From Stomoxys calcitrans (lineage: Eukaryota; Arthropoda; Insecta; Diptera; Muscidae), in NCBI RefSeq assembly GCF_963082655.1, contig NC_081556.1, forward strand, positions 70,169,227 through 70,233,226: a stretch of 64,000 nt of DNA. Direction: 5' to 3'. The notes under the pieces are model-generated. The model made no database searches. It worked only from the letters and a program-made list of their open reading frames with translations, and had not been told where the DNA came from. This document shows, one piece after another, positions 56,841-64,000 of this stretch. Each line of letters begins with the position of its first letter. Within the stretch, counting starts at the first letter, position 1. The position numbers were made by a program, and so were the translations under genes.

Positions 56841-58003
56841 TTTATACCCTCCACCATAGGATGAGGGGTATACTAATTTCGTCATTCTGTTTGTAACTAC
56901 TCGAAATATTCGTCTGAGACCCCATAAAGTAAATATATTCTTGATCGTCGCGATATTTTATGTCGATCTAGCCATGTCCGTCCGTCTGTCCGTCCATCTG
57001 TCCGTCCGTCCATTTGTCCGTCCGTCCGTCTGTCCGTCCGTCTGTCCGTCCGTCCGTATGTCTGTCGAAAGCACGCTTACTTCAGAAGGAGTAAAGCTAG
57101 CCGCTTGAAATTTTGCACAAATATTTCTTATAAGTGTAGGTCGGTTGGTATTGTAAACGGGCCATATAGGTCAATGTTTTAATACAGCTGCCATATAAAC
57201 CGATCTTGAGTCTTGACTTCTTGGGTCTCAAGAGGGCGCAATTCTTATCCCATTTAAATGAAATTTTGCACGACGGGTTTTGTTATGATATCCAACAACT
57301 GTGCCAAGTATAGTTCAAATCGGTTCATAACCTGATATAGCTGTCATATAAATAGACTTGGGGACTTGACTTCTTGAGCTGAAATTTTGCAAGACGTATT
57401 TTATTCTTATTTTCAACAACTGTGTCAAATAAGGTTCAAATCGGTTCATAACCTAATATAGCTAATATATGTCATATAAACCGATCTGGGATCTTAACTT
57501 CTTGAGCCTCTAGAGGTCGCAATTATTATCCGATTTGCATGAAATTTTGTACTACGGATCCTCTTATGACCACCAACATACCTGTTTATTATGGTCTGAA
57601 TCGGTCTAGTAAAATAGAGAGACTGATTTATATGGGAGCTGTATCTCCCGATACTTGAGCCCCGAAAGGGTGCAATTCATATTCGAATTGGCTGACATTT
57701 TGCACAGGTCTCCAACATATAATTTAATTGTGGTCCAAACCGGACCATACCTTGATATCGCTCTAATAGCAGAGCAAATCTTTTCTTATATCCTGTTTTG
57801 CCTAAGAAGAGATGCCGGGAAAAAACTCGACAAATGCGATTAGTGGTGGAGGGTATATAAGATTCGGCCCGGCCGAACTTAGCACGCTTTTACTTGTTTT
57901 GCCTAAGAAGAGATGCCGGGAAAAGAACTCGACAAATGTGATCCATGGTGGAGGGTATATAAGATTCAGCCCAGCCAAACTTAGCACGCTTTTACTTGTT
58001 TAC
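56841..58003 (+). mobile_element. HINE-like element, type 1, complete, with doubled 3' end
   Basis: The 5' end TATACCCTCCACCATAGGATG is followed by the body, a long GTCC/GTCT tract and about four central repeats. The last 101 bp occur twice in tandem (57800-57900 and 57901-58001), each unit ending in a GC palindrome and 'agcacgcttttacttgttt'. The second palindrome has decayed (TTCAGCCCAGCCAAA). Confidence 0.88.
56978..57064 (+). repeat. (GTCC/GTCT)n microsatellite
   Basis: GTCC and GTCT units with two GTCCATCT/GTCCATTT variants fill this stretch in the HINE 5' body. Confidence 0.88.
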
Positions 58004-58194
58004 TATTACTTGCTTTTTTTTACGTAAGTACTCAAGCACTGAAAAATGTTAATCAGTTCAAACACTGCGTATAGCAATTAAATGGTTTCTGTGCAAAATT
58101 TCAAGCGTTAATTTCAAAATGCAGACATTAAAAATTTTTAAAATAAAAATTTGCTCATTCAGATTTCAAATTACCCCGTTAACTTAAACCTAAT

Positions 58195-58412
58195 ATTTTT
58201 ATACCCACCATTATTAGATGGGAGTCAATCAAACCCCTTGAATTATTGATCAAAGTCCTCATAAAGTAAAAATATTCTTGTTGAGCACCTACAGGCTCAA
58301 CAAGTAGGTGAAATCAATTTTTATCCAAATATAAAAAATATTGCTTGCAAAAAACTTGGCAAATGCGGGTGGGGGTATTTAAAATTCAACCCAGCCGAAA
58401 TTAACACTACAC
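58195..58412 (+). repeat. HINE-like element lacking central repeats
   Basis: The 5' end 'tttatacccaccattattagatggg' and body 'cataaagtaaaaatattcttg' are followed almost directly by 'gcgggtgggggtatttaaaattcaacccagccgaaatt'. This is the 3' end, so the whole central array is deleted. Confidence 0.6.
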
Positions 58413-58466
58413 GAAATGACTACAACATCTATACGAAACAAGCAAGTCGCATTAAATTTTGCGCAG

Positions 58467-58640
58467 ATACGAGGGCTGCTTTATAAGTTTCTGGCCTAGA
58501 TAGCAACAAGTGTTGCCAGGTGCATTCTGACATTTCCGTTGAAAAGCTTGCCATTTTTTTGCATATGCGTACTCAGAACGTTTTAACGTACGACCATCAT
58601 TTGTATTGTTAACATTGACTTGAAAAAATTAATTTGAAAA
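58467..58640. mobile_element. Possible mariner terminal remnant
   Basis: After TA comes 'cgagggctgctttataagtttctggcc', which resembles the terminal repeat of some insect mariner elements, and 'gacatttccgttgaaaagcttgcc' further in. No transposase coding and no second terminus were seen. Similarity is from memory of the family and weak. Confidence 0.35.
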
Positions 58641-58643
58641 AAA

Positions 58644-59590
58644 AACATGTAAGAGCGTGCTAAGTTAGGCCGGGCCGAATCTTATATACTCTATCTTCTT
58701 TTTAGACAAACATAGAATATTGAATAAGAACTGTTATGCTATTGGACCTATATCAAGTCATAGTCCGATTCAGACCATAAATGAATGCTGAACATTGCAG
58801 AAGTCATTGTGTAATATTTCAGTTCATTCGGATAAGAATTGCGCCTTGTAGGGGCTCAAGAAGCAAAATCGGGAGATAGGTTTATATGGAAGCTGTATCA
58901 AGCCATTTATCGATTCAGACTATATTAGACACGTGTGTTGAAGGTCATGAAAGAAGCCGGATGAGGCTCAAGAAGTCAAGATCCCAGATCGGTTTATATG
59001 GCAGCTATATCGGGTTCTATACCAATTTACGCCATACTTAGCACAGTTACTGGAAGCCATAGCAAAACACCTCATGCAAAATTTCAGCCTAATCGAATGA
59101 GAATTGCGCGCTCTATTTGCTCAAGAAGTCAAGATCCAAGATCGGTTTAAATGACAGCTATATCAAAACACGGACCGATGTAAACCATACTTAGCGTAGT
59201 TGTTGGAAGTGATACCGAAACACTACGTGCAAATTTCAGTAAAATCGGATAAGAATTGCGCCTTCTAAAGGCTCAAGAAGTCAAGACCCAAAATCGATTT
59301 ATATGGCAGCTATATCAAAACATGGACCGATTTGGCCCATTTACAACCCCGACCGACCTACACTAATAAAAAGAATTTGTGCAAAATTTCAAGCGGCTAG
59401 CTTTACTCCTTCGAAAGTTAGCGTGCTTTCGACGGACAGACGGACGGACAGATGGTGGACATGGCTAGATCGACTTAAAATGACATGACGATCAAGAATA
59501 TATATACTTTAAGGGGTCTTAGACGCATATTTCGAGGTGTTACAAACAGAATGACGAAATTAATATATCCGCATCCTATGGAGGGGCGTA
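58644..59590 (-). mobile_element. HINE-like element, type 1, complete
   Basis: The palindrome GTTAGGCCGGGCCGAA is near 58664. Five or so central repeats follow, then 'gacggacagacggacggacag' near 59433. The 5' end 'tatatccgcatcctatggaggggcgtat' ends near 59590. Confidence 0.8.
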
Positions 59591-59930
59591 TAACCAAATC
59601 GGATGAAAATTGCGGCTTGTAAGGGCTCAAGAAGTCAAATCGAAAGATCGGTATATATATACTCCCGTATAACTTACACAAAAATTTCTCCTATGACCCT
59701 CAACATCTGTGCCAATTATGGTCTAAATATGTCCATTACATCCATTAGCTCAAACAAAATCCCATCATCGATAGTAATTCTTAAGTCCTTAATAGCCCAA
59801 TTCTTATCCGATTTGAATGAAATTTTAAGCATTGACATCTATATAGTTCAACTCGGTCCAAAACCTGGCATGTTTTGCATATAAACCTATACCCAGTTTG
59901 ACTTCCCGAGTACCTACAGGAAGCAATTAT
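59591..59930 (+). repeat. HINE-like module sequence, eroded
   Basis: 'aaccaaatcggatgaaaattgcggcttgtaagg' reads in minus-type order, then changes to plus-type order ('gaccctcaacatctgtgccaattatgg', 'ttcttatccgatttgaatgaaatttt'). It is a rearranged pair of fragments. Confidence 0.5.
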
Positions 59931-59954
59931 TATATCGTACACTTTAAATTCAAA

Positions 59955-60115
59955 TATCAGGAAGCCACCGTAGCGCAGAGGTTAGCATGTCCCCCTATGA
60001 CGCTGAACGCCTGGGTTCGAATCCTGGCCAAACCATCAGAAAAAATTTTCAACGGTGGTTTTCCCCTCCTAATGCTGGCGACATTTGTGAGGTACTATAC
60101 TAGGAGTACTTCCAT
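59955..60115 (+). mobile_element. tRNA-derived SINE with intact A and B boxes
   Basis: The head contains TAGCGCAGAGG (box A type) near 59971 and GGTTCGAATCC (perfect box B) near 60015, about 40 bp apart. These would direct RNA polymerase III. The body follows: 'aaaaaattttcaacggtggttttcccctcc', 'gctggcgacatttgtgaggtactata'. The 3' tail seen at 48.3 kb is missing. A tRNA search may flag the head, but it lacks a tRNA-like acceptor stem and an obvious anticodon arm. Confidence 0.85.
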
Positions 60116-60224
60116 CAAGCAGTTGAGTTAGTCGAGTGGAGTTTGCAGCTTTTCAATGTTCAGCTTTCGGTGTCAGATAGTTTTTTCTCGCCATACCGAA
60201 AAAGGTGCGAATCTTTGTTACAAA

Positions 60225-60800
60225 AAGGTAATGATCAGAATATAGATTCGGTCCACGGATCGATCGTACATCTAACACGCTGGATGCTTTCTATCTATCA
60301 TAATGTTTCCAATTTGGTTTCTTAATTCTTGACCTGGGGACAACCATGTGGATTTGTGAACTTTTTTATGTTGAAACCTGGTGCTGCTTACTATCTTGTT
60401 TATCGGACGTTATATCGTGGAGGCAAAATTTTCCGACTGTTGGACCAAAGATATTTTCCTTCCCTATCTTCGCATTAAAATCTCCCAGAACAATTTTGAA
60501 ATTATAGGCGGGACAACAATCGTATGTTCTTTCTAGGTCTGCTCGTCCTTGTCTTGCGTCGAAGAATGGACACAAATAAGACTGATTTGGCTTTTATGCG
60601 GATAGTGGCTATGAAAGATTTGGCTTTTATGCGGATTGTGGCTAGTCTTTTTCCAACATAGTGAAGCTGGAGACAAGGTATTTCAGTCTCCGGCAAACAA
60701 CAAATTCACTGCCAAATTAATACATTGTGTCATGGTAACTCTAGTGTACTTCGTCACCGTTTAGTGTTGTTGTGACGCCATTCCCGGTCCATTGCACTTC
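60225..60800 (-). pseudogene. RTE-like LINE endonuclease remnant
   Basis: On the minus strand an apurinic-type endonuclease: 'YNFKIVLGDFNAKIGKENIF' with the catalytic 'GDFNAKIG' block (about 60450-60480), then 'VGKFCLHDITSD'. In a shifted frame there follow 'FQHKKVHKSTWLSP' and 'NQIGNIMIDRKH'. Upstream frames resemble 'ETEIPCLQLHYVGK'. A 33-bp tandem duplication at about 60575-60640 ('ggcttttatgcggatagtggctatgaaagattt' repeated) breaks the order. It probably belongs to the same LINE kind as the RT at 38.3 kb. Confidence 0.75.
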
Positions 60801-61540
60801 CTATAAGGCAGTAATATCTGCCGTCTACTTCTGTAATATATCCGCCAGTGCGTATATACCTTTTTTCATTTGCGTGTATCGTCAACGTTAGGGGAGGCAG
60901 TTCTTTCTATTCCTTTGTTTCCCAGAGTCATCCTTAATAATGGGTTAACGGTTAATGACACAGCGCCACAACCGCATAGGTTATGTGAGTTCGCACTCGT
61001 ATTCCTCGATGAGCCGCTTCCTCCACGAAACGACGCTCGCCTCGAGCCGCCCCTAACCACGGAACCGCCAAAAACTCAACTTGTCACCTCAAAAGTAAGT
61101 GCCTCGAGACTCTTCTCTCGAAATCGGTGACTGTCCTCGGGCGCTTTTGCTGCTACTCTGCTTAAATACGAAGCTTTCCACAATCCGCCACCTATGAACG
61201 CGCCCGGTAGCTTCAGCTATACGTCGCGCGATAACAATGAACACAAATTATAGCTCAAAGCTTCAGCCCGTGTGGTGCCCACAGTTACCCGTGTCGAGCG
61301 GGCCTTTTTAACTCAGCCTTATAGGCGTCCCAGTCATATGACTGTAGTTTTAGTGCTCATCAATGTCCTCCGCAGATTCCTTCTCGGGTCTACCAGGGAG
61401 ATGCGTTTTAAAATTCTACTTTTGTGTTAATTCTAGTGGGGGCTATGTGTAGGACTACAATATTGGAAATTATTGATTAAAAAAATTGGGAAAACCCCTT
61501 CAATTTCTCAATTTCTCAAAAGCTTAAATGTCTTATCAGT
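60801..61540. other. No gene called; GC-richer stretch, possibly LINE-derived
   Basis: 60866-61130 is open on both strands and GC-richer than its surroundings. The minus frame 'RRASFRGGSGSSRNTSANSHN' (part) might be a LINE 5' section, next to the endonuclease remnant. I do not recognise it. 61130-61540 shows nothing. Confidence 0.35.
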
Positions 61541-62878
61541 TTTTATACCCTCCACCATAAGATGGGGGGTATACTAATTTCGTCATTCTGTTTGTAACTA
61601 CTCGAAATATTCGTATGAGACCCCATAAAGTATATATATTCTTGATCGTCGTGACATTTTATGTCGATCTAGCCATGTCCGTCCGTCTGTCCGTCCGTCC
61701 GTCCGTCTGTCTGTCGAAAGCACGCTAACTTCCGAAGGAGTAAAGCTAGCCGCTTGAAATTTTGCACAAATACTTCTTATTAGTGTAGGTCGGTTGGTAT
61801 TGTAAATGGGCCATATCGGTCCATAACCTGATATAGCTGCCATATAAACCGATCTTGGGTCTTGATTTCTTGAGCCTCTAGAGTGCGCAATTCTTATCCG
61901 ATTTGAACGAAATTTTGCACGACGTGTTTTGTTATTATATTCAACAACTGTGCGAAGTATGGTTTAAATCGATCCATAACCTGATATAGCTACCATATAA
62001 ACCGATCTTGGGTCTTGACTTCTTGAGCCTCTAGAGGGCGCAATTCTAATCCGAATGGAATGGAATTTCGCACGACGTGTTTTGTTATGATACCCAACAA
62101 CTGTGCGAAGTATGGTTTAAATCGGTCCATAACCTGATATAGCTACCATATAAACCGATCTTGGGTCTTGACTTCTTGAGCCTCTAGAGGGCATAATTCT
62201 TATCCGATTTGAATGAATTTTTGCACGAAGTATTTCGTAATGATATCCAACAACAGTGCCAAGTATGGTTGAAATCGGTCCATAACCTGATATAGCTGTC
62301 ATATAAACAGATCTGGCGATTTGACTTCTTGAGCTTTTAGAGGGCGCAATTCCTGTCCGATTTGGCTGAAATTTTGCATCACGTATTTTATTTTTACTTT
62401 CAACAACTGTGTCAAATAAGGTTCAAATCGGTTCATAACCTGATATAGCTGCCATATAAACCGATCTGGGATCTTGACTTCTTGACCCCTAGAGGTCGCA
62501 ATTATTATCCGATATGCCTGAAATTTTGTACGACGGGTCCTCTCATGACCATCAACAAACGTGTTTATTATGGTCTGAATCGGTCTATAGCCCGATACAG
62601 ATCCCATATAAATCGTTCTCTCTATTTTACTTCGTGAGCCCCAATGGGCGCAATTCTTATACGAATTGGCTGAAATTTTACACAGGTCTCCAACATGTAA
62701 TTTAATTGTGGTCCGAACCGGACCATATCTTGATATCGTTTTAATAGCAGAGCAACTCTTTTCTTATATCCTTTTTTGCCTAAGAAGAGATGCCGGGAAA
62801 AGAACTCCACAAATGCGATCCATGATGGAGGGTATATAAGATTCGGCCCGGCCGCATTTAGCACGCTTTTACTTGTTT
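61541..62878 (+). mobile_element. HINE-like element, type 1, complete, reference copy
   Basis: All parts are present in order: TATACCCTCCACCATAAGATGGGG, the 5' body, 'gtccgtccgtctgtccg' tract at 61678-61715, and five central repeats. The word 'aacctgatat' at 61977, 62131 and 62284 shows 153-154 bp spacing. Then 'cctaagaagagatgccggg', the inverted 5' copy 'gatggagggtatataag', the palindrome TTCGGCCCGGCCGCA and 'gcacgcttttacttgttttt'. Confidence 0.88.
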
Positions 62879-63175
62879 TTTTTTTTTATGTGTTGCAAAT
62901 TTAAATTTCCAAGCCTTATACGGCATCTTAGCCACTCTAGTGTGTGGCAAGTATTTTAGCAAAAATATTCATGTTTGATGTAACTTTTATCCATTCCTGA
63001 AATAGAGACGGGAAGCTTATGCCCCCTGTCACGTATGTATGCATGTTTGACATACCAGCATCTATATCAACACAGGTTTGTAATATTTTTAAATTATAAA
63101 TTGCGGTTTCCTTCGCTTTTATCTCCTGGTGTTTGCTGTTGTATTCGGTGTTTTATTCAATGGATCATTAGGTAT
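62879..63175. other. No recognised feature
   Basis: AT-rich spacer between two HINE-like elements. No frame or repeat match. Confidence 0.45.
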
Positions 63176-64000
63176 TTTTATCCTACACCACTACTGTGGT
63201 ACAGGATTTTATAACTTAGTGCATTTGTTTGTAACACCCAAAAGGAAGAGAGATAGACTCATTGATAATTATAACGATCGACTAAGATTCACTTTCTGAT
63301 TCGATTTAGCCATGACCGTCTGTCCATGTTAAATTGTCTATAAACTACAGGTTCCAATTTTCATCCGATCGGTTCAGATTTAGATGTAGCTTCCATATAT
63401 TAGTTCATCCGATTTCCAGTATACAGCAATAAAATAGTAATTTTTTGACCGAATCTCTTGGAATTTGGTAGGAAGGATTTTCGTCTGATGCTCAATATTA
63501 CCGTTGTATTTCATAAAAATCTGTTCAGATTTGGATATAGCTACCATATATATGTTCGTCCGATTTGGTGTAATACAGCAATAAAATTGTCATTTGTTAA
63601 CCGATTTTCTCGAAATTTGGCAGGAAAGATTTTCTTTTAACTCTTGACGTCACTGGTGAATCTCATAGAAATGGGTTCATAATTGGATATAGCTGCCATA
63701 TATATGTTCGTCCGATTTACAGTAATACTGCAATAAAATGGTCATTTGTTAACCTATTCTCTCGAAGTTTGGCAGGAAGGATTTTCTTATGACTCTCGAC
63801 GTTTCTACATAGAAATCAGTAATACTGCACTAAATTGGTCATTTGTTAACCGATTCTCTCGAAATTTGGAAAGAAGGTTTTTCTTATGACTCTCGATATT
63901 ACTGGTTAATTTCATAGAAATCGGTTCAGATTTAGATTTTCACTCCCAGACCCACTGCAAGCACATTTATTGTCCAATCTTCCCAAAGTTTTGTACAACG
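63176..64000 (+). mobile_element. HINE-like element, type 3, continues past the window
   Basis: The 5' end 'cctacaccactactgtggtacagg' with 'cttagtgcatttgtttgtaac' mirrors the type 3 5' end at 36.2 kb. Modules 'ctcgaaatttggcaggaaagattttctt', 'gatatagctgccatatatatgttcgtccgattt' follow at ~153-162 bp, then one shortened copy. The 3' end lies outside the window. Confidence 0.75.

Noticed and set aside
59955..60030. tRNA gene
   Set aside because: Boxes A and B are present, but the head is followed by SINE body and no acceptor-stem pairing or clear anticodon arm was found.

Overview
The window is a piece of animal nuclear DNA that consists almost entirely of transposable elements. The kinds of repeats point to a higher fly, probably a calyptrate such as a Stomoxys/Musca relative. 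I base this on the abundant DINE-1/Helentron-like elements with GTCC/GTCT microsatellites and ~153-bp central tandem repeats, the tRNA-derived SINEs, and the LINEs with RNase H domains. The species is an inference. I found no intact host protein-coding gene and no functional tRNA or rRNA gene. Only the large LTR retrotransposon has long, nearly intact reading frames.

Main repeat classes. (1) 'HINE-like' elements: the 5' end is TATACCC(T)CCACCATAGGATGGGGG-type, followed by a (GTCC/GTCT)n tract, then ~153-bp central tandem repeats, a subterminal inverted copy of the 5' end, a GC palindrome of the TTCGGCCGGGCCGAA type, and an end like CGCTTTTACTTGTT. Three sequence types of central repeat (types 1, 2 and 3 below) occur. 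(2) Non-autonomous Helitrons with ~130-bp modules, 5' TC and 3' CTAG, lying between A and T. (3) R1/I/LOA-like LINE fragments with ORF1 (DUF4780-like), RT, RNase H and a C-terminal zinc knuckle. (4) An RTE-like LINE (one RT piece, one endonuclease piece). (5) A tRNA-headed SINE. (6) Tc1/mariner elements.

Layout. 1-5.4 kb: HINE and Helitron nested in each other, then a LINE RNase H remnant and a HINE with a snap-back 5' end. 5.5-13.2 kb: HINEs of all three types, one carrying a 607-bp palindromic Tc1-like derivative, plus a deleted mariner. 13.2-18.1 kb: two opposed LINE remnants, one carrying a SINE with target duplication. 18.5-19.2 kb: a decayed Copia pol. 19.0-21.6 kb: a 1,294-bp, apparently perfect tandem duplication. 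21.1-26.2 kb: a Ty3/gypsy element of the CsRn1 type (minus strand), inserted in a HINE and itself interrupted in integrase by a second copy of the palindromic element. 26.9-36.3 kb: Helitrons alternating with HINEs. 36.3-49.4 kb: lower repeat density with LINE, SINE and HINE remnants. 49.4-64 kb: again mostly HINE, Helitron, LINE and SINE.

No set of genes here forms a host pathway. The functional logic is that of mobile DNA: nested insertions give a relative time order (HINE before gypsy before Tc1-like palindrome; Helitron before HINE at 1.9 kb). The most unusual object is the pair of palindromic Tc1-like elements, whose 194-bp arms contain the start of the transposase gene.
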